Positions 1 through 8,647 of a DNA stretch of 57,239 nucleotides are shown piece by piece. The notes beneath the pieces are model-generated. The model was not told the DNA's origin and made no database searches. It was given only the letters and a program-made list of their open reading frames with translations. Numbering within the stretch: position 1 is the first letter of the stretch; each line of letters opens with the position of its first letter. The position numbers and the translations under genes are program-made. Source of the stretch: Williamsia sp. (GTDB lineage: Bacteria > Actinomycetota > Actinomycetes > Mycobacteriales > Mycobacteriaceae); assembly GCF_016462415.1 (NCBI RefSeq), contig NZ_JAEMTF010000015.1:10151-67389 (forward strand), read 5' to 3'.

Positions 1-620
1 TGGATGTCGCCGACGCCGAGCGGGTCGTCGCCTGGGGAACGTCCTTCGCCGGCGGGCATGTGCTGAGCCTGGCGGGTAACGGTGAGCGACTGGCTGCCAT
101 CATCGCGCAGGTGCCGCACGTCAGTGGACCGGCCGCGGTCCGCGCCACGGGTGTGCGGCAGGCCCTTCGGCTGGCGCCGGTCGCTCTCACCGACCTGGTC
201 GGGTCGTTCGTCGGCCGCCCGCCGCGGTACGTCGAGGCGATCGGGCCGGAGAGGTCGGTGTCGGCTCTGGCCTCCCCCGGTGCCATGGCCGGGTTCTCGC
301 GACTCATCACCGAGTCAGGCCTGCGCCGCGGGGACTACCCGGAGACTGTGGCGGCACGGATCCTGGTGAAGATCGGCTTCTACTCCCCCGCCCGGACCGC
401 AGGCGCCATCGACTGTCCGGCGCTCGTGCAGGTGGCATCGTCGGACAACATCGCGCCCGCCGCGGCGGCGGCGAAGGTCGCCGCGTCGATCCCCCGATCC
501 ACGTTGCGACGCTACGACTGCGGTCACTTCGATCCGTACGTCGATCCGTTCTTCCCCACGGTGGTCGCCGACCAGCTCGCATTCCTGCGCGACACGGTGC
601 CGGTTGGTCCCCGCGTGTGA
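1..620 (+). CDS. alpha/beta hydrolase, C-terminal part (5' end outside window)
   Basis: The reading frame is already open at base 3 and runs to TGA at 618-620, so the start lies upstream of the window. The first visible residues contain a nucleophile elbow G-T-S-F-A-G-G, the GxSxG signature of serine alpha/beta hydrolases. Downstream, S-S-D-N-I-A-P is a plausible acid-residue segment and C-G-H-F-D-P carries the likely catalytic histidine about 20 residues before the end. The order Ser, Asp, His fits the fold. The GTG at base 60 lies inside the elbow and cannot be the true start. Substrate is unknown. Confidence 0.85.
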   Translation, partial: DVADAERVVAWGTSFAGGHVLSLAGNGERLAAIIAQVPHVSGPAAVRATGVRQALRLAPVALTDLVGSFVGRPPRYVEAIGPERSVSALASPGAMAGFSRLITESGLRRGDYPETVAARILVKIGFYSPARTAGAIDCPALVQVASSDNIAPAAAAAKVAASIPRSTLRRYDCGHFDPYVDPFFPTVVADQLAFLRDTVPVGPRV

Positions 621-658
621 TTCGGCGATGCCCACAGGTGGGCACCTAGTCTCACCGT

Positions 659-1732
659 GTGGGGGAACTGGTGCTGGCCGCGGTGATCATCGTGTCCTGT
701 GCGGTCGGAGTGCTGTGGGTACCGCGAATCCGGTCGAATCCCTGTGAGCACGGTGGCGTCCTGCGCCATCCCGGAACCTGGCTGGCGGTCGTCGTCGGAG
801 CGATGATGGTCAACCAGATCCTGTTCACCGCGTTCGTCGACCAGGCGTGGAACGGCGACCCGTCGCCGGTGGCGATGTATCTCCCCTCCGGCTGGTTCGA
901 CCTGGCCGATCTCGGTTCGACCGCCGACGTCCTGCCTGCCTGGCCGTGGACGGTCCTGCACGTGCAGGCCGCCCTGGAGCTGCCATTCGTGATGTCGGCC
1001 TACCTTCTCGTGTGCCGCTGGTTCGGGGCAGATGCGTTCGGCCGCCTGATCGCCGCTCGTTGGTTGATCTCCGCGTCGTTCACGATCACGTTCTGTCTCA
1101 TCGAATGGGACCTGCACAACCCGTACACGGTGGTCGACATCGTGATCCGTGTCGTCGCAGCCGTGGTGACTCCGCTGTTGCTGCCGTTGCTGGCGGCCGG
1201 TGGGTCCGGTCCCCCGGCGTTGTTGCCCTTCGCCCTGTCGGCCGCCGCGTTGGGCGCCATGGTGTTGGCGGTGTACGACGTGGCGACCTTGTACAACCTG
1301 GGGCACGCCATGTCGTGGACTCCTTCGGTCGGGATCGCCCTGGTCGTTCTGCTCGGTGCGCGCCTGTGGGCACGTCGAGATGTACCCGCGCGTCGCGTGG
1401 CAGGGTCGGCTGCCGCGTCGCTGGGATGGTTTCTGACTGTGTTCGCCGTGCCCGCGCTCGCGGTGCGGTATGGCTTCAACTTCGGGGTCGCACCGTTGTC
1501 GATGGCGTCCGGTCTGCTCATCGTAGGTGTTGCGTTGTGGCGAGGATGGGATCGACAGATGTTGCCCCAGTTGGGTATCGCGGCGGTCACCGGGTCGGCG
1601 GGTGCGGCGATCGGGGCCGCCGTGGCGCACGGTCACCCCGAGGCGACTCTGTTGGCCGCCGCAACCGGCTTCGTCCTGCTGGCCGGTGCCGCGTGCGCGG
1701 TGCTGGACCGTCGCGAGGCCGTCCGGACCTAG
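659..1732 (+). CDS. polytopic membrane protein of unknown function
   Basis: A 357-residue protein starting at GTG, dominated by hydrophobic stretches: roughly ten candidate membrane segments, beginning at residues 3-20 and ending near residue 345. I recognise no family motif or catalytic signature. Charged residues are confined to short loops such as W-A-R-R-D-V-P-A-R-R, suggesting an inner-membrane protein with little soluble domain. It follows the hydrolase by 38 bases and could be co-transcribed with it. Its stop codon shares the CTAG at 1729-1732 with the stop of the convergent gene, leaving no room for a terminator between them. Confidence 0.75.
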   Translation: MGELVLAAVIIVSCAVGVLWVPRIRSNPCEHGGVLRHPGTWLAVVVGAMMVNQILFTAFVDQAWNGDPSPVAMYLPSGWFDLADLGSTADVLPAWPWTVLHVQAALELPFVMSAYLLVCRWFGADAFGRLIAARWLISASFTITFCLIEWDLHNPYTVVDIVIRVVAAVVTPLLLPLLAAGGSGPPALLPFALSAAALGAMVLAVYDVATLYNLGHAMSWTPSVGIALVVLLGARLWARRDVPARRVAGSAAASLGWFLTVFAVPALAVRYGFNFGVAPLSMASGLLIVGVALWRGWDRQMLPQLGIAAVTGSAGAAIGAAVAHGHPEATLLAAATGFVLLAGAACAVLDRREAVRT

Positions 1733-2298
1733 CGAAGTCCTTCGTTTTCGCCGGACAGGTCCAACCCCGGCAGCCCGTCGATGCTCCGGGCGTTCTTCTG
1801 GGCGCGATAGTTGATCATGCCGTCGACGCCCTTCATCTCCGCGTGGCGCCGGATCAGGTCACGCTCGTCGACCATGTCCATCACGGGAACACCCCACCCG
1901 CACGAGTCGCTGATCCGATTGACCTCTACGGTGACGACGGCGCGGGTGCTCGGGTTCGCGGGGTGACGCGCCACCACCTCGTCGAACGCGTCCTCGCCGG
2001 GCAACGACACCGTTCCGTGCCCGTGCAGACGGACGATTCGCGGGCGGCCGTCGAACGATGTGAACATGATGCAGATGCGACCGTTCTCCCGTAGGTGCGC
2101 GATGGTCTCGACCCCGCTGCCGGTGTAGTCGACCCATGCGACCCGGTGCTCGTCGAGCACGGAGAACGAGTCATGGCCCCGCGGTGAAACATTGACGTGG
2201 CCGTCACCCGCGAGCGGGGCGGTCGCGACGAACCACATGGGTTGTCGCTCGATCCACGAGCGCAGCGAGTTGTCGATCGAGTCGAAGACCTTGCCCAT
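1729..2298 (-). CDS. pyridoxamine 5'-phosphate oxidase-like family protein
   Basis: The start is placed at the ATG giving M-G-K-V-F-D-S (189 residues), because the upstream extension looks like read-through. Residues P-M-W-F-V-A-T-A-P-L and H-V-N-V-S-P-R-G resemble the first strands of the FMN-binding split barrel used by PNPOx-like flavin or deazaflavin proteins. Later segments (W-V-D-Y-T-G-S-G, N-G-R-I-C-I-M-F) fit the same fold. Such proteins bind FMN, F420 or haem and often reduce small molecules; which applies here cannot be told. The C-terminal half (about 60 residues after the G-W-G-V-P motif) is typical of the actinobacterial long subgroup. Confidence 0.82.
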   Translation of the reverse strand: MGKVFDSIDNSLRSWIERQPMWFVATAPLAGDGHVNVSPRGHDSFSVLDEHRVAWVDYTGSGVETIAHLRENGRICIMFTSFDGRPRIVRLHGHGTVSLPGEDAFDEVVARHPANPSTRAVVTVEVNRISDSCGWGVPVMDMVDERDLIRRHAEMKGVDGMINYRAQKNARSIDGLPGLDLSGENEGLR

Positions 2299-2355
2299 GG
2301 CGCTCAGGGTAGTTGGAGGCGAGGACAACGCGGTCGGCACGTGTGACGTAGGTGT

Positions 2356-2904
2356 CTAGGTCCTCGGCTCATACCTCATGGCCACCGCACCCGATTCGAG
2401 TTCCTCCCTGCCCACCAGTGTCAGGTCCAGCGGCACGGACAATCCCTCGAACAGTCGTCGGCCGGGGCCGACCACGCGGGGATGCACCACGAAGACGTAT
2501 TCGTCGATGAGGCCGAGTTCGGCCAGCGCAGTCGGTAATTGCACCCCTCCGACGTAGATTCCGCGGCCCGATTCCTGCTTGAGTGCGCGGACCGACTCCT
2601 CCAGGTCGCCGGTGAGGAGTTCGGCGTTCCAGTCCACCCTGTCCAGGGTGCTCGAGACCACGTATTTCTTTGCCGCGCTGATCGTTCGGGCGAACGGCGC
2701 CATCCAGTCGGGGCGGCTCACCTCGTCCGTCGTGGGACGCCAGGCCGACTCCATCATCTCGTAGGTCACCCGGCCGAACAGCAGTGCGTCTGCGTCGGAG
2801 AGGATCTGTGCTGCATGCCGGTGCAGGGCTTCGTCGGGAACCATCGAGCGGTGGTCGCAACACCCGTCCAATGTGATGTTGATGGAGTACCGGAGCGGCT
2901 GCAT
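2356..2904 (-). CDS. dihydrofolate reductase family protein (RibD C-terminal-like)
   Basis: A 182-residue single-domain protein of the RibD_C/DHFR-like superfamily. The N-terminus has the typical Y-S-I-N-I-T-L-D-G-C strand, then L-L-F-G-R-V-T-Y-E-M-M (the F-G-R-x-T-Y motif), K-Y-V-V-S-S-T-L, and a nucleotide-binding G-I-Y-V-G-G-V-Q-L before the C-terminal V-V-G-P-G-R-R-L-F segment. Family members are NADPH-dependent reductases related to the pyrimidine reductase of riboflavin synthesis, but stand-alone copies like this one are rarely characterised. No riboflavin genes are nearby, so a role in riboflavin synthesis is unlikely. Confidence 0.88.
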   Translation of the reverse strand: MQPLRYSINITLDGCCDHRSMVPDEALHRHAAQILSDADALLFGRVTYEMMESAWRPTTDEVSRPDWMAPFARTISAAKKYVVSSTLDRVDWNAELLTGDLEESVRALKQESGRGIYVGGVQLPTALAELGLIDEYVFVVHPRVVGPGRRLFEGLSVPLDLTLVGREELESGAVAMRYEPRT

Positions 2905-3011
2905 CGGGTCAGACTACGCGCGTCGAGATTCCCTGCGGTCCAATCTGACCCGCGATCTTCACGATCAGACGGCGTCTCGTCGGCTCGACACGGTGCACCG
3001 TTCGTGGAACC

Positions 3012-3791
3012 GTGACGGTCATGTCTGAGACGCCATCGAACGGGCCGGCGGTGTCCACCGTCCGGTTTGCGGGAAAACGCGTGGTGATCACGGGAGCGAC
3101 CAGCGGGATCGGGCGAGCCGGGGCGGAACGGCTCTCGGCTGAGGGCGCCGACCTGGTGCTGACCGGCACCGATCCACAGAGACTGGACGATCTTCGCTCG
3201 GCGTTCCCCGATGCCCTCATCGTCGCCAATGATGCGTCGTCACCGGCAACGGGTGCCGATCTCCTCGATGCCGTGGGTTCGCGTGGGATCGACGGTCTCT
3301 GGCTCAATGCGGGCTTCGCGACGACCGCGCCGCTGGCCGAGGTCGACGCCGAGTCCTTCGATGCGCTGATGGCCACCAACGTCCGCGGACCGTTCCTTCA
3401 GTTGGCCGCTCTGGCAGCACGATTGAACACCTCCGCCTCGGTTCTGGTGACCTCGTCGACGTCCGCGTACGAGGCGGCGCCCACGACGGCGGTCTACGCG
3501 GCGGGCAAGGCCGCGCTGATCGCCGCAGCACAGACGTGGGCCACCGAGCTCGCAGACCGCGGTATCCGCGTCAACACCCTCATCCCCGGGCCGATCGACA
3601 CCGGCTTTCGTGGTTTCATGCACCCCGACACCCGGGCCGGTTTCGAGAAGGCGGTTCTCGGCAACGTCCCGCTCGGCCGTATCGGAACACCCCGGGAAGC
3701 GGCGGCGGTCGCGGCGTTCCTTCTCTCCGAGGATGCGTCCTACGTGACCGCCGCGCAATACGCCGTCGACGGCGGTCTGACACATCGCTGA
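3012..3791 (+). CDS. short-chain dehydrogenase/reductase (SDR family)
   Basis: Classical SDR of 259 residues, NAD(P)-dependent oxidoreductase. The cofactor motif T-G-A-T-S-G-I-G-R lies at about residues 27-35, N-A-G-F near 98, the catalytic Ser in S-S-T-S-A near 148, and Y-A-A-G-K (the YxxxK pair) near 161. P-G-P-I-D-T-G follows as in active classical SDRs. The start may be the GTG at 3012 or the ATG at 3021; neither has a strong ribosome site. The C-terminal D-G-G-L-T-H-R resembles FabG-like members. Substrate is unknown. It is transcribed divergently from the RibD-like gene. Confidence 0.92.
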   Translation: MTVMSETPSNGPAVSTVRFAGKRVVITGATSGIGRAGAERLSAEGADLVLTGTDPQRLDDLRSAFPDALIVANDASSPATGADLLDAVGSRGIDGLWLNAGFATTAPLAEVDAESFDALMATNVRGPFLQLAALAARLNTSASVLVTSSTSAYEAAPTTAVYAAGKAALIAAAQTWATELADRGIRVNTLIPGPIDTGFRGFMHPDTRAGFEKAVLGNVPLGRIGTPREAAAVAAFLLSEDASYVTAAQYAVDGGLTHR

Positions 3792-3810
3792 TCGACACGG
3801 AAGTCGCCGT

Positions 3811-3864
3811 AATCGACGATAGCGATCGTTGATTCCGGAATTAGTCTCTGACCAGCGTAATTCC
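3811..3864. repeat. two inverted repeats before the permease gene
   Basis: The gap between the SDR stop and the permease start holds two inverted repeats. The first has 10-base arms at 3811-3820 and 3825-3834 around AGCG and pairs fully if one G-U wobble is allowed. The second has perfect 7-base arms, GGAATTA at 3837-3843 and TAATTCC at 3858-3864. The first could end SDR transcription (there is no U-tract) or either could be an operator for the permease. Function is inferred from position only. Confidence 0.45.
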
Positions 3865-3908
3865 TGAACTATCGTGTGCTGATCATCAGCTCGACGATCG
3901 GACTCGCG

Positions 3909-5426
3909 ATGACGACAGAGAAGACGGCGGGCGTTGTCGACACGGGTCATGTCGGCCCCGACGGGGCGGCGGGCCCGGAACTGAAGCGCTCGCTCGGATC
4001 CTTCCAGGTGTTCGCGATCTCGTTCGCGTTCATATCGGTCGCGGTGGGCGTGTTCGCCACCTACGGTCAGGTGCTCACCACCGCGGGTCCGGTGGGTATC
4101 TGGTTGTGGATCATCGCTGCGATCGGACAGACGCTGGTCGCTCTCGTCGTCGCGCAGTTCGCGGCCCGGATCGCGCTGTCGGGTTCGTCGTACCAGTGGG
4201 CGTCGAGACTTGCGAATCCCAAGGTGGGCTGGCTGTTCGGATGGCTCACGTTCTGGTACCTGGCGACGGCAACGGTCGCGATGGACAACGCCCTGGCCAG
4301 CCAGGCCTTCATGCCGCTGGTCGGGATGCAGCCCGACGAGGACACCGCTCGGATCCTCACCCTGGTGATCCTTCTCATCCAGGTGGTGCTCGTGATCGCC
4401 TCGACCCGACTGCTGGGCATGGTGACATCCGCGGCCGTCGGGATCGAGATCGCGATCGTGGCGGTCATCGTCATCGCGCTCGCGGTGGTCGTCGTCTTCA
4501 CCGGCAGTGGCGACGTCGCGAACCTCGGTTCGCGAGGAGTGACAGAGGCAGATTCCGGCTACTACGCCATCGGGGGCGGGTTGATGGCGGGAATGCTCAT
4601 GGGCCTCACGACACTCGTCGGATTCGACTCGGCGGCGAATCTCGCCGAGGAGGCCAGAGATCCCTTCCGTAGCGTGCCGCGCGCCATCGTGGCGTCGGTG
4701 GTCGCCGCCGGTGTGGCCGGTCTGCTGTTCCTCATCGCGCTGACCGTGTCGATCAAGGACATCGACGCCGTCAGCACGAGTGGTTCACCGGTCGCGGCGA
4801 TCATCCGCGAGCAGCTCGGACCGGTGATGGAGCGAGTACTGCTGGCATGCATCGCGTTTGCGATGTTCGGTGCCGGGATGGTCGTGATGGCCGCCTGCGC
4901 CCGCCAGGTGTTCGCCATGGCGCGCGACGAGCGATTCCCCGGCCACCGGGTCCTCGCGCGGGTGAACCCGACGACCCGCACCCCGGTCGCCGCGACGGCC
5001 CTCGTTCTCGTCATCGGCGTGGTGCTCATGGTCGCGTTGCCCGGAGACGCCCTCCTGCAACTCATCCTGGGAGGCACGATTCTTCCCGCCCTCATCTACG
5101 GCTCGACCATCGTGCTGTACCTGGTGGTCCGACCACGGCTCGAGAGCAGAGAGGGAGGTTTCAGCCTCGGCCGCTTCGAGCTCCCGGTCGCGATCGCGGC
5201 GATGGTCTGGGTGGTGGGCGCGGTGTTCGTTCTCGTGACCCCTGACGACGCTCGGGTCCCCGCTCTCGTCGTCGTCGGGTTGATCGTCGGCGGCGGTGTG
5301 TATTTCGCGAAGATGATGCTGTTCAACCGCGAGGTGTTGGAGACGGAGCCGGCGGGCGGGGGCGCGGTGCGTCTCGACCCGGCTGCGGCGAACGACCGGG
5401 TCCCCACACTCGACGTCGAACGATAA
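3909..5426 (+). CDS. APC-family amino acid permease
   Basis: About 505 residues from the ATG giving M-T-T-E-K-T; an in-frame GTG at 3876 is the alternative. The protein has 12 or more hydrophobic segments beginning near residue 35 (F-Q-V-F-A-I-S-F-A-F-I). The sequence G-S-S-Y-Q-W-A-S-R-L near residue 90 and G-F-D-S-A-A-N-L-A-E-E-A near 245 are hallmark positions of the APC superfamily (transmembrane helices 3 and 6-8). It should import amino acids, amines or related compounds by proton symport or exchange. No metabolic partner gene is adjacent, so the substrate cannot be named. Inverted repeats upstream may regulate it. Confidence 0.9.
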   Translation: MTTEKTAGVVDTGHVGPDGAAGPELKRSLGSFQVFAISFAFISVAVGVFATYGQVLTTAGPVGIWLWIIAAIGQTLVALVVAQFAARIALSGSSYQWASRLANPKVGWLFGWLTFWYLATATVAMDNALASQAFMPLVGMQPDEDTARILTLVILLIQVVLVIASTRLLGMVTSAAVGIEIAIVAVIVIALAVVVVFTGSGDVANLGSRGVTEADSGYYAIGGGLMAGMLMGLTTLVGFDSAANLAEEARDPFRSVPRAIVASVVAAGVAGLLFLIALTVSIKDIDAVSTSGSPVAAIIREQLGPVMERVLLACIAFAMFGAGMVVMAACARQVFAMARDERFPGHRVLARVNPTTRTPVAATALVLVIGVVLMVALPGDALLQLILGGTILPALIYGSTIVLYLVVRPRLESREGGFSLGRFELPVAIAAMVWVVGAVFVLVTPDDARVPALVVVGLIVGGGVYFAKMMLFNREVLETEPAGGGAVRLDPAAANDRVPTLDVER

Positions 5427-5430
5427 CTCC

Positions 5431-6576
5431 TCAGCGTGCGGCCTGCCCTCGCGCCGTGACGCCGGTGATGAGGTCGATCAGCCCGAACGGTGAGCTGTCG
5501 CCGAGGCACAGGTCCAAGGTCTCGTGTGCCTCGACCGCCACCACCGAACTGCGTGCGAACATCGACTCCTCGTAGACCGCGAGGGCCGACTCGACGTCGT
5601 CGGGATGACCGGCGATCGCCCGACCCAGCTCGGCTCCGTCGAGCATGGCCAGGTTCGCACCGTCGCCGGACGGGGGCATCAGGTGTGCGGCATCGCCGAG
5701 CAGGGTGATCCCGGGGGTGCGATCCCAGCGGTGACCGGTGGGAAGGGTGAAGATCTTGCGGGGAACAGGGGCGCTCTCGCCGTCGGTGATCAGAGCGCTC
5801 AGTTCCGGCGCCCATCCGTCGAATTCGTCTGCGACGGCGGCCCTGGCGGCGTCGGCGTCACCGAAATCGATCGCCGAGACCCAGTCGTCGGTGCGGTTGA
5901 GCTGCACGTAGGTGTGCAACACGTCGCCGGCCTCGCGGTGCACGGAGATCCCCTTGCCCGGGGTGAGGGCGAACATCGCACCGCCACCGACGGCGCGAGC
6001 GGCATCGGGATGTCGGTTGTCGACGTCGCGGAGATAGGTCTCGACGAACACCGTGCCGACGTACGCCGGTGTGGCGTCGGAGAGCAATGGCCGGACCCTC
6101 GACCACGCACCGTCCGCACCGACGAGCACGTCGCTGACGGCCGTGATGCCGTTGTCGAACGCGATCTCGTGCCGTCCGTCGCCCAGCGCACGGACCGAGG
6201 TCACCTTGTGTCCCCAGCGGACCGTGCCGGCAGGCAGTGACTCGAGCAGCATGCGTCGCAGGTCGCCACGCAGTACTTCCGGGCGGGCGCCGTCACCCTC
6301 GTCGGGCTCGTCGAGCAACACCGTCCCGTCGGGTTGCAGGACGCGGGTGGCTTCGCCTCCCTCGTGGACGATCGAGCGGAACTGCGCGGTGAGTCCCGCC
6401 GCCGCGAGCGCAACCTGCCCGTCGTGTTCGTGGATGTCGAGTTGCCCGCCCTGGGTGCGTGCACCCTCGGACGCATCGGCCTCGTAGACCGTTGCATCGA
6501 TGCCGTGCACGTGCAGAACCCGTGCGAGCACCAATCCGCCGAGGCCGGCGCCGATGATGGTGATGGAGGTGGTCAT
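5431..6576 (-). CDS. FAD-dependent monooxygenase (PHBH/TetX-like group A)
   Basis: The start is the ATG giving M-T-T-S-I-T-I-I-G-A-G-L-G-G, preceded by a good AAGGGAG ribosome site; longer frames upstream run across the operators and the regulator. The protein has 381 residues. It shows the FAD-binding GxGxxG at residues 8-13, a D-V-L-V-G-A-D-G segment and the second FAD motif G-D-A-A-H-L-M-P-P-S-G-D-G near residue 310. Group A flavin hydroxylases use NAD(P)H and O2 to hydroxylate aromatics, polyketides or antibiotics; A-N-L-A-M-L-D-G resembles the TetX/antibiotic-modifying branch. It is divergent from a TetR regulator. Confidence 0.9.
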   Translation of the reverse strand: MTTSITIIGAGLGGLVLARVLHVHGIDATVYEADASEGARTQGGQLDIHEHDGQVALAAAGLTAQFRSIVHEGGEATRVLQPDGTVLLDEPDEGDGARPEVLRGDLRRMLLESLPAGTVRWGHKVTSVRALGDGRHEIAFDNGITAVSDVLVGADGAWSRVRPLLSDATPAYVGTVFVETYLRDVDNRHPDAARAVGGGAMFALTPGKGISVHREAGDVLHTYVQLNRTDDWVSAIDFGDADAARAAVADEFDGWAPELSALITDGESAPVPRKIFTLPTGHRWDRTPGITLLGDAAHLMPPSGDGANLAMLDGAELGRAIAGHPDDVESALAVYEESMFARSSVVAVEAHETLDLCLGDSSPFGLIDLITGVTARGQAAR

Positions 6577-6593
6577 CGCGTTCTCCCTTCTTG

Positions 6594-6631
6594 TTGGAAC
6601 GCTGTTCCAATCATCTTGGAACGTCGTTCCA
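6594..6631. promoter_or_regulatory. tandem palindromic operators between monooxygenase and TetR gene
   Basis: Two near-identical palindromes fill most of the 66-base divergent gap. The first is TTGGAAC-GCT-GTTCCAA (6594-6610), the second TGGAACG-T-CGTTCCA (6617-6631). Their centres are 22 bases apart, two helical turns, so two dimers could bind the same DNA face. The shared core is TGGAACGNNGTTCCA. One site lies next to each gene start, as expected for a TetR repressor controlling itself and the monooxygenase. Binding is an inference. Confidence 0.8.
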
Positions 6632-6642
6632 TCTATGTCAAG

Positions 6643-7326
6643 ATGGTCGGCATGCCCCCTGGCCCACGGAACGAGCGACGTGCGGATGCACTGTCGACCG
6701 AGCGCATCGTGGCGGCGGCGGTGGAGATCCTCGACGCCGAAGGTGAAGCAGGTCTGACATTTCGCGCCCTCGCCGCCCGGTTGTCCACCGGCGCGGGCGC
6801 GATCTATCACCACGTGGCCAACAAGACGGAATTGCTGTCGGCAGCAACCGAACACGTGATCACCGACGTCGTCACCGACACTGCCGACGACCGGCCCGCC
6901 GAGGCGATACGCCGGATCTCGCTGGGGGTGTTCGACGCCATCGACGCCCATCCGTGGGTCGGCACCCACCTGTCACGCGAGCCGTGGCAGACCGCGATGC
7001 TGCGCATCTGGGAGGGTCTGGGCGGCCGACTCCCCGCCCTGGGGGTGCCTGAACACCACCGCTTCGACGCCGCGTCCGCGATCGTGAGCTACGTCCTGGG
7101 CGTCGCCGGTCAGAACGCGGCGAACGCCCGCCGGGACTTCGGCGACGTGACCGATCGATCCCACGTCCTCGGTGCCGTGGCGGACCGATGGGCCGCGATG
7201 GACGACGACGAGTTCCCCTTCGTGCGGTACCTGTCGACCCGGCTGCGAGATCACGATGATCGTGAGCAGTTCCTGGCCGGTGTCGACATCTTCCTGGCCG
7301 GTATCGCCGCCGAGGACGACCGCTGA
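6643..7326 (+). CDS. TetR-family transcriptional regulator (long C-terminal type)
   Basis: About 227 residues from the ATG at 6643; the ATG at 6652 is equally possible. The N-terminus has the TetR helix-turn-helix: I-V-A-A-A-V-E-I-L-D, then F-R-A-L-A-A-R-L-S-T-G-A-G-A-I-Y-H-H-V, with I-Y-H-H-V-A-N-K replacing the common L-Y-Y-H-F. The C-terminal ligand domain is mainly helical. Its position, divergent from the FAD monooxygenase across paired palindromes, suggests it represses that gene until the hydroxylase substrate or a toxic aromatic binds. This is the usual arrangement for TetR-controlled detoxifying flavoproteins. Confidence 0.9.
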   Translation: MVGMPPGPRNERRADALSTERIVAAAVEILDAEGEAGLTFRALAARLSTGAGAIYHHVANKTELLSAATEHVITDVVTDTADDRPAEAIRRISLGVFDAIDAHPWVGTHLSREPWQTAMLRIWEGLGGRLPALGVPEHHRFDAASAIVSYVLGVAGQNAANARRDFGDVTDRSHVLGAVADRWAAMDDDEFPFVRYLSTRLRDHDDREQFLAGVDIFLAGIAAEDDR

Positions 7327-7477
7327 GCCGGACGCGTCCGGGTCCACCCTTGCCGCTTCCCGTACACGGCCGTGCGACAGTGACTACTACCTCCCGAAGC
7401 GGACGGAGAGCTACACGGTGGTCTCGTCGACGCCCGATCCGGATCCGTCGAACAACACCTCGACCAACTGATCGGAT

Positions 7478-8626
7478 TCAGCGACGTTCGGCGGTACCCA
7501 GCCGCGCCGACTGCCGGGTCAGATGATCACGTTCGGACAGGTTCGTCGCATCGTGGGCTGCCTGCGCATACAGCGTCGCGGCCCGGCGGAGATCCCCGGC
7601 CTTCTCGTACAGGTGGGCCGCGGCGGCCGCGTGACGTGGAACCGACGGATCGACCGCCGCCAATGCGGCCAACCCGGCAGCGGCACCATCGGCCTCCCCG
7701 ACCGCCACCGCGCGGTTCAACGCCACGACCGGGCTGACGGTCAGGTGGAACAGCTCGTCGTACCACTCGACGATCTGGACCCAGTCTGTCTCCTCGGCCG
7801 ACCGTGCGTCCGCGTGTAGCGCGGCGATCGCTGCCTGCGCCTGGAATTCGCCGAGTCGATCCCGGGCCAGGGCGGATCGGAGGAGCGCGATCCCGTCGGC
7901 GATCAGACGGGTGTCCCACCGTGAGCGGTCCTGCTCGGCCAGCGGGATCAGGCTGCCGTCGGGACGGGTACGGGCCGGCCGTCGGGCGTGGTGCAGCAGC
8001 ATCAACGCCAGCAGTCCCCCGGTTTCCGCGTCGTCGGTGCCTGATGCCAACTGCCGGGTGAGTCGGATCGCCTCGGCTGCGAGGTCGACATCGCCCGTGT
8101 ATCCCTCGTTGAACACCAGGTACAGGACGCGCTGCACAGTCCCCAGATCCCCCTCGTCTGTGAACCGCACGCCGGAGACGGTCCGCTTGGCCCGGCTGAT
8201 CCGCTGGGCCATGGTGGCCTCGGGAACCAGGTACGCCTCGGCGATCTGACGGGTGCTCAGGCCGCCGACCGCGCGCAACGTCAGCGCCACCGCGGACGCC
8301 GGCGTCAGCGACGGATGCGCACACAGGAAGAGCAACCGCAGCGTGTCGTCGGCAGCCTCCGTGGGCCCCGGAGCGGGTTGCGTCTCCGCTCGCTCCTCCC
8401 GTTCACGCCGCGCGACCTCCGAGCGGTGGGCGTCGACGAACTTGCGCCACGCCACGGTGACCAGCCAGCCCTTGGGGTCGTCGGGCCGCTCCTGAGGCCA
8501 CGACAGGGCTGCCTGGACGAGCGCCTCCTGCACGGCGTCCTCGGCCGTCGCGAAGTCCACTCCGCGACGTACGAGGACGCCGATCACCGCAGGTGTCAGC
8601 TCTCGGAGGAGCGCATCATCCATCAT
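7478..8626 (-). CDS. ECF RNA polymerase sigma factor, ECF42-type with C-terminal extension
   Basis: A 382-residue sigma factor. Region 2 spans about residues 10-75 (D-F-A-T-A-E-D-A-V-Q-E-A, P-K-G-W-L-V-T-V-A-W-R-K). Region 4 spans about 105-165 (L-S-T-R-Q-I-A-E-A-Y-L-V-P-E-A-T-M-A-Q-R-I-S-R-A-K). A roughly 200-residue helical C-terminal extension with R-V-L-Y-L-V-F-N-E-G-Y follows; it is diagnostic of the ECF42 group, where it is needed for activity. There is no anti-sigma gene, as usual for the group. The gene follows the DGPF partner by 21 bases. A start one codon later is possible. Confidence 0.93.
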   Translation of the reverse strand: MMDDALLRELTPAVIGVLVRRGVDFATAEDAVQEALVQAALSWPQERPDDPKGWLVTVAWRKFVDAHRSEVARREREERAETQPAPGPTEAADDTLRLLFLCAHPSLTPASAVALTLRAVGGLSTRQIAEAYLVPEATMAQRISRAKRTVSGVRFTDEGDLGTVQRVLYLVFNEGYTGDVDLAAEAIRLTRQLASGTDDAETGGLLALMLLHHARRPARTRPDGSLIPLAEQDRSRWDTRLIADGIALLRSALARDRLGEFQAQAAIAALHADARSAEETDWVQIVEWYDELFHLTVSPVVALNRAVAVGEADGAAAGLAALAAVDPSVPRHAAAAAHLYEKAGDLRRAATLYAQAAHDATNLSERDHLTRQSARLGTAERR

Positions 8627-8647
8627 CAGGCCGATTCGCTCCCGAAC

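Noticed and set aside
847-2094. Plus-strand frame spanning the membrane protein and PNPOx-like gene
   Set aside because: It is Arg-rich out-of-frame read-through of two genes with coherent proteins in other frames.
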